A stretch of 64,000 bases of DNA from assembly GCF_019578655.1 (NCBI RefSeq), contig NC_063257.1:13578001-13642000 (forward strand), written 5' to 3'. A model generated the notes under the pieces. That model worked only from the letters and a program-made list of their open reading frames with translations, was not told the origin of the DNA and made no database searches. Source of the stretch: Ricinus communis (lineage: Eukaryota; Streptophyta; Magnoliopsida; Malpighiales; Euphorbiaceae). Of this stretch, positions 1 through 10,399 are shown piece by piece (the first letter of the stretch is position 1; each line of letters begins with the position of its first letter). The translations under genes were made by a program, and so were the position numbers.

Positions 1-146
1 TAATAATGAATATGGTATTTTTAATTTATTTAAATATAAGATTATTATATTCTTAAAATAATTATAACAACTATAATAATTAGTAAAGATACTCTGTATT
101 AATAATAAATTTTGCTATCTCTCTAATAAAATATATGTTTATATTC

Positions 147-183
<37 letters not shown>

Positions 184-1614
184 TAAAAAATTAATAAAAT
201 AATAAAAGAATAAAAATTTACATTTGGATACAAAAATAGTTAAAAGAAATTTGTGAGATATTAAAAATTTATTAATCCAATATAATAAAAAATTAATCTC
301 TATATATGTGATATCAAAAAAAAATAGCAAAAGTTCTGACAATCTTATTTATTAAAAATAAGTATTATATAAATATATGAGAACTTATTAGTGCAATAAA
401 ATAGATAAAGAGTTAAAATTGATAAGTATGTACATTTCTCATGTTTATTTACCTTAGCATATAAAAATAAAAAACTTTCATAAGAATGCATTATGATTTT
501 CATAAAATACTAATATATATATATAAACAAAAGTATCATAAAATAAAATCTATTTTATATTAATATAATTATAAATGAATTATATAATATATAAAATAAT
601 TTTTATAAATATAAAATAAATAAAACAATTATACAATAATATGAGTAAAGTGTTAGTAGTTATATATAAAAGAAAAAATAATAATAAAAGAAAGAAAATT
701 AAGAAATTTAGATGCAAGATCAATGAAAGAAAGAAACTAAAAAGTTTAGGTGAAATAAAGTCTCTTAAATACTTCATTTTCAAAGAAGAAAAAAGAAACC
801 TAAGAGAAAAAAAAATAATTTATAAAAATAATTCATATAAATCAAGAAAAATACTATAAACAATAGAAGAAAAAAAAAAAGCCATATAGAAAATATAAAG
901 TATATTTAAAACTTTAATTTCATATAGATTATTCTTACTGTATTGTTGCCTGTTATAAAAAAAAAAGGCATTTTTGTCAAAAATATCTAATCTCCATCGA
1001 GGAAGGAGAGCAGCTCCTTTTATCTTTATTGTTTATTCTTTCTTTTGGCAAAAACTTTACAACATAATTTAAAAGGAGGTAGAAAGCACCCCGAAATATC
1101 AAGAATTATGTTTCCAAGACCAAATAATGGGTGTATTGTTAAAAACAAAGTTAGGTGTGTGTTTTGATAAATTATAGAACTATGGCTTATTTGGTTAGAC
1201 ATTAATTGACACTTTATATCATTAAATGGCTAATAGACTAAAAAATAAAAATAAATTAACATTACAAAATTTAAATTTATTACAGAATAGATGAATTAAC
1301 TTTTAGTATATTTTTTTATCATATTTCATCACTTAATTTTATATTATATTATTATTAAAAAATTATTATATTTTTATTTCAATTTTTATAATTTACTATA
1401 TTTTATATTTCTTTTTTACTACAACAGTAAATTTATTTTTTAAGAAGATGTTAACAATTTTATAAGAGGAATACTATAATCTTAAGAGAATAGAAATTTT
1501 AATTAATATAATTAAGAGTAAACATAAGAAAAAATAATTTTACGTTCCAAAAGAATTAAAATAATTTTAACGTTTTTCTTTCCAAACATCATCATTATGA
1601 TTTAAATTTATAAG
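1..1614. other. AT-rich intergenic sequence, no gene seen
   Basis: This stretch is very AT-rich with long A and T runs. The open frames in it are short and low in complexity (Phe/Tyr/Ile or Lys/Asn rich), which is what AT-rich non-coding DNA gives by chance. No protein family, RNA gene or transposon end was recognised. Confidence 0.7.
152..181. repeat. (TA)n microsatellite
   Basis: About 15 uninterrupted TA dinucleotides, visible directly. Likely length-polymorphic. Confidence 0.95.
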
Positions 1615-1739
1615 ATGTTTTGTATGTTCATATGTGGTAAATTGTAAATTTATCACATGTATACCCAAGGTTCATAAGTTATAGTCTAAAAAATCATAAA
1701 TTAAAAAATAGATTTATATGTTAAGAACAAGTTCATCAG

Positions 1740-2977
1740 TAAAATTAATGAATATACACTTCATATTTAATGAATCTTATACTAATAATAGATGAATATA
1801 CAATTTATAAGTAATGAATTTAAAATTTATGTTTAATAGATCTGACACTAATAATATATAAACATAAAATTTGTAAATAATGAACCTAAAATTTATGTTT
1901 AATGAACTTGATACTAATAATAAATAAATATACACTTTATAACTAATAAATAATAGATTCATATATTAAGCATAGGTTCATAAGTAAAAGTTAATAAATA
2001 TACACTTTATATATAATGAACCTTATATTAATAACATATGAATATACAATTTATAAGTAATTAACATAAAATTTATGTTTAATAAATCTTACACTAATAA
2101 CAAATGAATGTATACTTTATAAATGATGAATCTAATAACAAATGAATGTATACTTTATAAATGATGAATCTAAAGTTCTTGTTTAATGAATTTGACCACT
2201 AATAATAAATAAATATACACTTTATGTGCATAAAATAAATCAGTATTCATAGGTTAAAAAATAACACGTTCATTATCTATAAACTATAAGTTCATCAAAT
2301 GTACACTTGAAGTTTATTTAATATAGTATACATATTAATATCTATAGAAGAGTCATTTAGTCTCAATTAGCTATTTGTTTCCTATAATTAGACTTATTAA
2401 ATGCTTTCTTAATCTAAACAAAATACTAAAAAAATATTAATTAGTATGAATATAAACTTTATAAATGATGAATCTAAAGTCCATGTTTAATGAACTTGAC
2501 ACTAAAAATAAATGAATATATACTTTATAAGTAATTAATATACCATCTGTGCACTAAACAAATCAGTATTTATGGGTTAAAAAATAACATGTTCATTATC
2601 TATACAGTACAAGTTCATCAAATATATACTTGATGTTCATTTAATATAGTACACACAGTAATATCTATAGAAAGGTAATTTAGTCTCAACTAGCTATTTG
2701 TTCTCTATAATTAAGCTTATTAGATATTTTCTTAATCTAAATAAAATACTAAAAAAACGTTAATTAGTATGAATATACACTTTTATAAGTGATGAATCTA
2801 AAGTCCATATTTAATGAACTTGACACTAATAACAAATAAATATATACTTTATAAATAATGAATATACCATCTATACATAAAATAAATCAGTATTCATATG
2901 TTAAAAAATAACACGTTCATTATCTATAAACTACCAGTTCATCAAATGTACACTTGAAGTTCATTTAATATATAGTA
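1740..2977. repeat. AT-rich tandem repeat array, left part (interrupted by Copia)
   Basis: Diverged tandem copies of a unit of roughly 45-66 bp are recognisable by recurring words such as aatatacactttataa, taatgaatctaaagt and ttgacactaataa. From about 2290 the units are organised into a longer repeat of about 305-325 bp. Each long unit carries the words gttcatcaaatgtacacttga, attaatatctatag and tagtctcaattagctatttg; starts of the third landmark fall near 2370 and 2690, and in the right part near 7376 and 7683. The array is non-coding. It stops at the Copia insertion and resumes in register at 7345, so it predates the insertion. Confidence 0.85.
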
Positions 2978-3195
2978 TAAAGGGCTGCCAGAATTGTTGA
3001 ATGAATCACACTATCTTTCATTTAGACTGATAGAATATATATACAACTAGAGTGCTGCAGCAACAACTAACTAACAACTGCCAAGTTTGAACAATTCAAA
3101 ATGATTTAAATGAAACTTAAAGAGTAGTTACAACAGAAATTAAAGATAAGGAATCAAGTTTGAAATATACAACAAAATCTTCATAGTCTGTATTA
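2978..3195 (-). repeat. Copia 3' LTR
   Basis: This 218-bp repeat matches 7145-7344 with scattered substitutions and a short indel near the word gtgctgcag. It is bounded on the left by the target duplication TAGTA and on the right by the polypurine tract. The ends differ from canonical TG...CA, or the termini have drifted by a few bases. Confidence 0.85.
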
Positions 3196-3202
3196 TTTCC
3201 CC

Positions 3203-3763
3203 TCAAGATGGAGGTCTGTCCAAGAATCCAATCTTGTATCGTAGAAGAAGAAATCTGGTTCTTGTCAACGGTTTGGTTAGAGCATCAGCTAGTTGATAAA
3301 TTATGGAGACATGCGAAACACGAAGTGTACCATTCTGAACTTGATCTCGTACAAAATGAAAGTCAATGGCCAAATGCTTCATTCTTGAATGAAAAACTGA
3401 ATTAGAACATAATTGATTGGCACCTAAGTTGTCATAATATATAACTAGAGCAGAATTGATTTGCTGGCCAAGATCACGTAAAAGAGAAGTGATCCAATTG
3501 ATTTCTACAGCAGTGTTTGTAATTGATCTGTACTCAGCTTCCGTGGAGGATCTTGTTACTGTACGTTGTTTCTTGGAGCTCCATGAAATAGGATTTCTGC
3601 CAAAATAAATCACATAAGCACCAGTTGAATAATAGCTATCTTTATCTCCACCCAATCTGCATCTGAGAAGGCATGTAAGGTGGCATCTGAACTCCGATGA
3701 AGTTGTAAGGATTTGTTTTGAATGCCAACAAGATAGCGCAATATTCTTTTTACAAGAAGCCAA
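3203..3763 (-). pseudogene. Copia RNase H domain
   Basis: The translation carries the plant Copia RNase H signature: ISWSSKKQRTVTRSSTEAEY near residues 57-77, a downstream YYDN motif, and the C-terminal HSRMKHLAIDFHFVRDQV and LADALTKPL blocks. These replicate element RNA by degrading the RNA strand of RNA-DNA hybrids. The first ~45 residues overlap the end of the reverse transcriptase frame (3610-4482) in a different register, so a frameshift separates the two domains. The stop is followed at once by the polypurine tract and 3' LTR, as expected for the polyprotein end. Relic, not functional. Confidence 0.92.
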
Positions 3764-4482
3764 TGTTCATTTGTCGGTTTATGCATAAATTGGGACAATT
3801 TATTGACTGGGAAAGCAATATCAGGTATGGTCATTAATAGATATTGAAGACTGATAATGACAGCTCTATATTTTGAGGGATCCTGAAGAAGTTCACTTGA
3901 GTGCATCATTGATGATAATAAAGGACTCATTGGTGTCTGCACGGGCTTTGCATCTATCATTTTGGTGCGAGTTAATAAATCTCTCAAGTATTTTTGTTGA
4001 GATAGCAATAAACCTTTCTGATTTGGAACAACTTCGACACCAAGAAAATATGACAATGGTCCCAAATCTTTTATTGAGAACTTTGCAGCAAGAGTGGTTA
4101 TAAATTGTTCTATGTTGTCGACATTATTACCTGTAATAATAATATCGTCAACATAGACCAAAATATAAATTAGATCACCTTTAGACTGATGTACAAAGAG
4201 AGATGTATCTGCACATGAATTTTTGAATCCCAGTTGAAGAAGAAAAATTTTCAATTCATGGTACCATGCCTTTGGGGCTTGCTTCAAGCCATAAATTACT
4301 TTCCTTAGTTTGCAAACATTTGAAGGATTTTCTGGATTAATGAAGCCCGGTGGTTGACACATGTACACTGTCTCATAAAGATGTCCTTGTAAGAATGCAT
4401 TGTTTACATCTAGTTGCTGTAGCAACCAGCCTTTAGACACTGCAATGCTCAAGACAAGACGTATTGTTGTTGGTTTAATCAT
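3610..4482 (-). pseudogene. Copia reverse transcriptase domain
   Basis: Canonical Copia RT blocks are present in order: [13 protein letters not shown] (catalytic Asp of motif A), [41 protein letters not shown] (YVDD catalytic box), and [13 protein letters not shown]. Family knowledge assigns it the synthesis of cDNA from the element's RNA in virus-like particles. The frame opens late, because the fingers region lies upstream of a stop (about 4483-4600, out of frame), and it closes in a wrong register after the thumb. The catalytic box is intact, but the polyprotein is not. Confidence 0.95.
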
Positions 4483-4596
4483 CAGGCTAAAGGTATCATG
4501 ATAATCTATACCTGGCCTTTGATGAAATCCTTTAGTAACTAAACGAGCTTTAAACCTGTCAATAGTACCATCAGGGGAAAATTTAGTATGAAAAAT

Positions 4597-5217
4597 CTAT
4601 TTACTGCCAACCACATTCTTAGAAGGATCTGATGGAACTAATTCCCAGGTTCCATTTTCCACTAAAGCATCATACTCCTCAAACATGGCTTTACGCCATT
4701 TGGGATCCTTTAAAGCTTGACTAGTTGATGTGGGTTCAAGAGAGTTGGATTGTTGGAGTTGAGTGTTTAGGTTGAGTTTCTGAATAGGTTTATGAATGTT
4801 ATTGTGTGATCTTGTTTTCATATGGTGGGGTTGGGTGGTGTTTGAAGGTTGTGGATTTGATGAGGAGAGATTTTGTTGCGATTGAGCTGATTGTTGATTC
4901 TTAGATACTAATAGAGTGTTACCTACAGTTGAAGATATGAGTGACCTTGATGATGAATCAGCAATTGGGACTTTGATAATTTGTGGAATCCAAGTAGATA
5001 ATGATAGATCACGTATTTCAGATTTTGATGAGTTAAGAGTTTTAAAGGGAAAGATAGACTCAACAAACCTGACGTGTCTAGAAGTGTAAATTTTAGAGGA
5101 GGATGTATCAAAATATAAATAAGCACTTTGAGTTAAGGAATAACCCAGAAAAACACATGGCTTTGACCGAGATTCTAATTTATATGATGTATATGGTCTT
5201 AGCCAAGGGTAGCACAA
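4597..5217 (-). pseudogene. Copia integrase C-terminal region and RT N-terminus
   Basis: Contains the conserved post-catalytic Copia integrase block (ESRSKPCVFLGYSLTQSAYL, then TSRHVRFVESIFPF) near the N-terminus. A low-complexity Ser/Gln/Pro linker and the start of the RT module (ALKDPKWRKAMFEEYDALV, NGTWELVP) follow. This junction between integrase and RT is diagnostic for Copia. It is separated from the catalytic core and from RT by frame breaks. Confidence 0.9.
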
Positions 5218-5482
5218 GCATCCAAAAATCCGTTATTTTGAATAATTAGGTGTTGTTTGAAAAAAAATTCATATGGGAAGAGAAAATTAAGGGTTTGGGT
5301 AGGCATTCTGTTTATCAGATACACTGCAGTTGAAAAGGCATAATTCCAATAGGATAAAGGAATAGATACATGAGACAAAAGGGTTAGCCCAGTTTCAACA
5401 ATATGGAGATATCTCCTTTCAGCTAGGCCATTGTGTTCAGGTGTGTGAGGAGGAGTAGTGAGATGTGTAACACCATGTTCTG

Positions 5483-6175
5483 CTAAAAATTGTTTAAAGC
5501 CATATATTCACCACCATTATCGGAGTATAAAATTTTGAGGTGATTTTCAATAATGGCTTTGAATCTAATAAACGCTTCCTTAACTTCAGATTTACGTTTC
5601 AAAGGATAAAACCAAATGTATTTGGTATGGTGATCAATAAAAATCATATAGTATTTAAATCCTTCAGATGATATTACCGGTGAGGTCCAGACATCAGAGA
5701 ATATGATATCTAAAGGATTCTTTAACACAAGAGAAGAAAAGGAAGAAAAAGGTTGTTTGTGACTTTTATTGCACTGACAAGAATTACAAAAATCAGAAGG
5801 CATAGAAGATATTTGAAGATTATTTTTGGAGACAATATGCCTCATTATTGGAAGAGCTGGGTGTCTTAAACGACTGTGCCACTCAGAGGACGTTGCTTTT
5901 AGACTAAAGAAGGCAAGAATGGGTTGAGAAGTAGGCCACTCATAAACTCCACCTGTAGCTTTACCCTTCATCAGCATTGCACCTGTTTGGAGATCCTTCA
6001 CAACAAAAGAATTTGGTAACGATTCAATGGAGGTATTATTTATAGTATAAAATTTAGAAATAGAAATTAGATTATGTTTCATGCTGGGAACACAAAGAAT
6101 ATTATCTAACTGAAATTTAGAATTTGGAGTGCATAGAGGTAGAGCCAGTATGAGTAATTGATAATCCAGTACCAT
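5483..6175 (-). pseudogene. Copia gag-pre-integrase and integrase core
   Basis: The N-terminal half has the pre-integrase block, LCVPSMKHNLISISKF, then WHSRLRHP and an HH-CC zinc-binding arrangement ending at CNSCQCNKSHKQPF. The catalytic core begins at FSDVWTSPV, with the first Asp in DVW, and reaches LYSDNGGEY, with the second Asp. The third catalytic residue would lie beyond the break at 5483, in another frame (about 5240-5480). A protease active-site region should precede it, but only degraded sequence is visible at 6176-6230. Confidence 0.92.
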
Positions 6176-6229
6176 CTCCTATCAATATATCATCAGAATC
6201 AGTATATAGAGCATGAAGAGCAAGATTAT

Positions 6230-6584
6230 TTAAATCTGTGGTGACATGGTGTGTTGCTCCACTGTCAAGTAGCCATTGATTTTGAGAAGATTGAGCTGCA
6301 ATGTTTGCTTGCGGTGGCTTGAGGTTATTTTATGGGCCTGAGTTGGTGTTTTGGGTAATGGGAATGATGCAATAATTTGGAAATTTTTTTGCTGAGTGTC
6401 CTTGAGTTCTGCAGATTTGGCAGAAGCCAAGATATGCTCGTGGTGTTTTGTTAGAGGTTCGAGGTTGATTGCGATTGATTGGAGTAGCTGATTGGTTATT
6501 ATTAAAAGTGGGTGTTGTGTTTCTTTTGGCAAAATTGTTATGATGTGCAATGTTGGCTGAGGCAGGAAAGTATGACTGCAGCAC
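6230..6584 (-). pseudogene. Copia gag C-terminal part with damaged zinc knuckle
   Basis: Two overlapping frames encode the end of gag. One has an Asn/Thr-rich stretch followed by FCQICRTQGHSAKKF, which aligns to the CX2CX4HX4C RNA-binding knuckle except that the last Cys is Phe. The other frame, after a shift, holds NGYLTVEQHTMSPQI, close to the usual protease-proximal block. At about 6576 the gag sequence stops abruptly and inverted LTR sequence begins. Confidence 0.85.
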
Positions 6585-6658
6585 TCTAGTTGTATATATA
6601 TTCTATCAGTCTAAATGAAAGATAGTGTGTATCATTCAACAATTTTGGCAGCCTTTTA
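6576..6658 (+). repeat. Inverted Copia LTR end fragment
   Basis: These bases are the reverse complement of the outer part of the left LTR (2978-3060) and end in ggcagccttttA directly before a primer-binding site. They lie in the orientation opposite to the element's own pol region. The boundary sits in the word ctgcag, which occurs both in the LTR and in the gag sequence to the left. Confidence 0.88.
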
Positions 6659-6670
6659 TGGTATCAGAGC
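6659..6670 (+). promoter_or_regulatory. Primer-binding site (initiator Met tRNA)
   Basis: tggtatcagagc is the classic plant Copia primer site, complementary to the 3' end of initiator methionine tRNA. It directly follows an LTR end, which fixes that LTR boundary. Confidence 0.92.
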
Positions 6671-6704
6671 AAAATTTATTTTCCTCTAATTCACCTCTAA
6701 AACA

Positions 6705-7144
6705 ATGACCACCACTAATGATACTCCCACCATTCAAAACACCAATGATTCACACAAAACACTAATAACCATCAATATAGCTGCTCAAACACCTTTGAAA
6801 CTCACTACTTCAAACTACCTCTCCTGGAAGTTGCAATTCAATACACTCTTTGTAGGGTATATGATCTTCTGGGTTACATTGATGGTTCAAAACCATGTCC
6901 TCCTAAAACCTCAACTGATGGTTCTCTCAATTCAGATTATATAATCTGGACACGCCAAGATCAAATCATTCTCAATGCTTTAATAGGTCTCTATCTCCAT
7001 CTATCATTCCTTTCATTGCAAGAGCCAAAACTTCAAAAGAAGCATGGAAAATTCTTACAAACACATATACCAAACCATCACGAGGTAGGATCAAACATAT
7101 CAAAAACCATATCAAAGACCTCACCCAAGGAACCCAAACCATTA
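6705..7144 (+). pseudogene. Copia gag N-terminal part, inverted
   Basis: Starts with an ATG 35 bases after the primer site. Reads a Thr/Asn-rich leader, then PLKLTTSNYLSWKLQFNTL (the plant Copia gag block with W), and after a +1 shift near 6860 YIDGSKPCPP and IIWTRQDQIILNAL. A second shift near 6988 precedes SKEAWKILTNTYTKPSRGRI and QGTQTITE. This is the start of gag, on the strand opposite to the rest of the polyprotein, and it stops where LTR sequence begins at 7145. The next ~100 gag residues of the family are absent. Confidence 0.88.
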
Positions 7145-7344
7145 CAGAATTGTTGAATGAATCACACTATCTTTCATTTAGACTGATAGAATATACAGAA
7201 TGCTGCAGCAACAACTAACTAACAGCTGCCAAGTTTGAACAATTCAAAATGATTTGAATGAAACTTAAGGAGTAGTTACAACAGAAAATTAAGGATAAGG
7301 AATCAAATTTGAAATATACAACAGAATATTCACATCCTGTATTA
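7145..7344 (-). repeat. Copia 5' LTR, truncated at its inner end
   Basis: Matches the left LTR except that the last ~10 bases next to the primer site are missing and a short tatatacaactag-like stretch is absent. The truncation falls in cagaattg, a word shared with the gag reading at the junction. Confidence 0.88.
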
Positions 7345-7765
7345 TAGTATACATTAATATCTACAGAAGAGTCATTTAGTCTCAATTAGCTATTTGTTTC
7401 CTATAATTAAGCTTATTAAATGCTTCCTTAATCTAAATAAAATACTAAAAAGAATGTCAATTAACATGAATATACACTTTATAACTGATGAATCTAAAGT
7501 TCATGTCTAATAATAAATAAATATACACTTTATAAATAATTAATATACCGTCTGTGTATAAAAAATCCAGTATTCATATGTTAAAAAATAATAGATTAGT
7601 TATCTATAAACTACAAGTTCATCAAATATACATTTGAGGTTCATTGAATATAGTATACACATTAATATCTATAAAAGAGTCATTTACTCTCAGTTAGCTA
7701 TTTATTCCCTATAATTAAGCTTATTAATATTGTATTAATCTAAATAAAATACTAAAAACAATTAA
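7345..7765. repeat. AT-rich tandem repeat array, right part
   Basis: Continuation of the array at 1740-2977 in the same register: tagtatacattaatatct, then tagtctcaattagctatttg, and one further copy of the long unit from about 7620. It fades out after 7765. Nothing recognisable follows to about 8120. Confidence 0.85.
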
Positions 7766-8124
7766 TATGGGATGAAGAGAGTAACTATTAATATAATTTT
7801 AAATAAAAAACAATTAATATTTAACAAAAATAAAATTATGTTTAATATTTAATACTTAATAAAATTATTAATTTACTAAATATCAAATATAAATATCATA
7901 TTATGAATTTTATAATTAATTAATTTGTAATATGACTATTTTATTATCCAAAAAACTATGAAAAAAAATTATATACGATTAAAAAAATAACTAAATAAAA
8001 TACTGAAAAATAAAAGTTATATACGTGTAAGATAACTTAGATTCACAAGGGTCCATGGTTGAATCCATGATATAATTTACACTGTTAGTATCTGTAGAAA
8101 AAGGAAGAGGAGGCCGATAATTTT

Positions 8125-8880
8125 TCAGTGATTTAGGATATATGGATTGACTGCTTCCATTATGTTGTTGCTAGCAAATACCACTATTTTTTTATTTTGA
8201 ATCTTCAAAATCATTCCCGCAGGAGATCCGGACCCATTTTTTCTGATCCTTCGATAAAAAGATTCATTCTCTTCATAAAAAATAGGAGGTAGAACCAATA
8301 AAGATTTCTTTTTCGATTCATCCCTGGAGTTGAATACCTCATTTAAGAATTGGTTTTGATCCAATATGTAGGAATCAATAAAAAAGGTAAATCCCTTATG
8401 ATACACCAGATCCGGCTCAGTTATTGATAGAGTGAATAGATCCGCCATTTCTTGAAATCTCTCTTCTGATTCAAAATCGGGATGTAATGTGTATATCCCT
8501 CCCCTTGTTCCGATCATGAAATAGATTAAATAAATCAAAAACTGAATTTTAGTTCAAGAAATAAATCTTATTGGAACTGTCCATATCCAGTTCATCTTTC
8601 AGAACCATATCACATCCTGGATCTAGTAAAATAGGATGAATTGAGATGGTATTTTGTAAATACGTGTTTATCTTGAATATATTAACTATTTCTTTATTTT
8701 CCGATCGCTTGGAAGGGACAAAAGAAACATCTTGTTCTTTCTTCAATAAGATCTGATCTCTAGTGAACCTCTCAGTAGGATTCGAACCCAGATGAAGTTC
8801 TGACGATCTGTCAAAGAAAAAAGAATGAATGGATCTTGTAGGATTTCCAAGAAATTCTTCGATTTCTTCCGGAAGCAAAA
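8125..8880 (-). pseudogene. ycf2: Nuclear copy of chloroplast ycf2 (partial)
   Basis: The minus strand encodes consecutive blocks of the chloroplast Ycf2 protein: [15 protein letters not shown], then [36 protein letters not shown], and in a second frame [40 protein letters not shown] and [11 protein letters not shown]. Only about 250 residues of a protein of more than 2000 are present, from the N-terminal third. A frameshift near 8540, several substitutions and a terminal stop show decay. Ycf2 is essential in plastids, but such isolated fragments in AT-rich nuclear DNA are non-functional NUPTs. A mitochondrial intermediate source cannot be excluded. Confidence 0.95.
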
Positions 8881-9412
8881 AAATAAAGAAAGAATTCTTA
8901 GTGATTGAAACTTTCAAACATCAACGCTTTCTTCTCCGGCTGACAATAACAATTGGCTTTGGGCTTGTCTTATGTTGGCCTTCGATTGAAGGGCAACAAT
9001 AACCTCTAGTTCGACCAAAAATGATGGTCCACGTGGTAGGGAGAGACCAATTCCGGCCAACTCCAATGTGTTAAGGACAATCCAACCACACCAGTAGACT
9101 TTCCTCATCATTACCGAGTTTGCAACAATTGGGTATTGTTGAAAAATTTTGGAACTGTTTTAGTATTCTGTAATTGTTCAGTGATTTGAACAAACAATTG
9201 CACACCAAAATCATGATCTACATATGAAGATCAACCATAGAAATCTTCGGATTGTCAATCAGACTCTGACGACCGATAGCACGTTGATCGAATCTACGTG
9301 TGTCTAGATAAATTTTTAACTTGTTTAATCTTATATTGTTAATTAAAATCTCAATAGAGTAAGCATAATATTAATTGAAGATTATGATTATATATAGAGT
9401 TTTGCGTGGTAG
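8881..9412. other. Unassigned sequence between ycf2 fragment and Cassandra LTR
   Basis: A 65-codon open frame on the minus strand (8914-9111) has normal-looking composition, but I recognise no family and it has no partner exons. It could be a fragment of an inserted coding sequence. The rest shows nothing identifiable. Confidence 0.4.
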
Positions 9413-9809
9413 TGTGACAATTTAGCCTAGAGAAGCGGTCCGACGAGGGCGGAAAGTGAACGCCGGGCAAAGATAAAATGCCTGGACAAGGAGCGGCTTC
9501 TGGCAGGCTTTTAGGATGGCATCACTCTAAGGTACGGGGGTACATGAATGAATCGAATTGCACATTGAAATGGGGCAGGAAATGGTTGATAACATATATG
9601 TAAAGAGTTGGAACTAATCACATGAGATGTCTCTTGGTTGTTTGGCTTTGAAGTTATAGAAACTCCAAAGTTAAACGTGCTTGGTTCATAAAAACTTCAA
9701 GATGGAGGACCTCCTGGGAAGTTGTCGAACTCGCTAAAGAGATAAAATCGTGAGGCCAATGAGGGTCAAAGCGGACAATATCTCATGTGATCGGTTCTGG
9801 GTCGTTACA
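9413..9809 (+). mobile_element. Cassandra solo LTR with 5S rRNA-like core
   Basis: A 397-bp unit beginning TGTGACA and ending GTTACA, closely similar to the two LTRs at 48789-49187 and 49251-49646. No second LTR or primer site adjoins, so it looks like a solo LTR or fragment. No clear target duplication is seen. Positions 9661-9730 resemble the 3' half of plant 5S rRNA: aactccaaagttaaacgtgc, then gatggaggacctcctgggaag. Confidence 0.8.
9661..9730 (+). promoter_or_regulatory. 5S rRNA-derived internal Pol III promoter relic
   Basis: Sequence similar to the plant 5S rRNA segment holding the A box, intermediate element and C box (the agttaagcgtgcttgg region), followed by the gacctcctgggaag 3' stem. 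Cassandra elements are known to carry this in their LTRs. Substitutions (agttaaacgtgc for agttaagcgtgc) and loss of the middle spacer make a true 5S gene unlikely. Confidence 0.72.
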
Positions 9810-9910
9810 GCTGGACTTTATGGTATAAGAAAAGGATAAAAAAATTAAATAGTTGGACCTAATTTGGGTAAGCCATGTATATTGATATTTAAATAAAACA
9901 CAGTAAAAAA

Positions 9911-10399
9911 GGCCTAATTACCAATTAAATCTTGAGCTTTACACTTTTTAACAACTTTATTCAATTGTTTTAAGATTTTAAAAATAAATATTCATACTTC
10001 CGGTTTATTTTCAAAAATATTTTTTAGCAATAATTTTTGAAATTTACAATGAGAAGAACGATGTGACAAGTTAATTATGCTTACTAAAATTAGTGAGTTG
10101 GTAAAACTTTATTTGCATTTAAATGTAAGATATGTAAAAAGATGCATATGTGTAAAACTTGTAATGACCATATTATTAAGTTTAAAATAAACTATCATAT
10201 CGGATTTACAATTATTAATTTTTTAATAAGCACAATCAATTTACCACACTATCTTTTTTAACAGTAAATTTTTAAAAATTGACATCAAAAAATATTTTTG
10301 AAAAAAATTCAAAATATGAGTATTTATTTTAAAATTTTAATGCAATAGGATAAAATTGTTAACAAATATAAAGTTCATGATTTAATTAGTAATTAAGTT
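9911..10399. mobile_element. Foldback/MITE with ~165-bp terminal inverted repeats
   Basis: The left arm starts ggcctaattaccaattaaatc. The right arm, read in reverse complement, starts aacttaattactaattaaatc. Similarity continues inward for about 165 bp with indels. The central ~160 bp is AT-rich and non-coding. Flanking 9-mers agtaaaaaa and ataaaaaaa agree at 7 of 9 positions, suggesting a Mutator-type 9-bp target duplication. It has no transposase, so it would move only with help in trans. Confidence 0.7.

Larger units (their letters stand above)
2978..7344 (-). mobile_element. Copia (Ty1) LTR retrotransposon, rearranged and defective
   Basis: A Copia element on the minus strand, with a 3' LTR at the left (2978-3195) and a truncated 5' LTR at the right (7145-7344). 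The flanks carry a 5-bp duplication TAGTA (2973-2977 and 7345-7349) inside the tandem array, and the LTR ends are TAATAC...CTTTA in element orientation. A polypurine tract gaggggaaa (minus strand, 3196-3205) abuts the left LTR. Domain order on the minus strand is zinc knuckle, gag-pre-integrase, integrase, reverse transcriptase, RNase H, which is the Copia order. Frameshifts and stops break the polyprotein. The 5' end of gag, with the primer site and an LTR end, lies inverted on the plus strand (6576-7144), and the middle of gag is missing. Confidence 0.93.

Noticed and set aside
580..859. Lys/Asn-rich and Phe/Leu-rich frames at 580-859
   Set aside because: Base composition alone explains them; no start context or conserved motif.
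9661..9730. Functional 5S rRNA gene
   Set aside because: Only the 3' half is recognisable, the box sequences carry substitutions, and the segment sits inside a Cassandra LTR.
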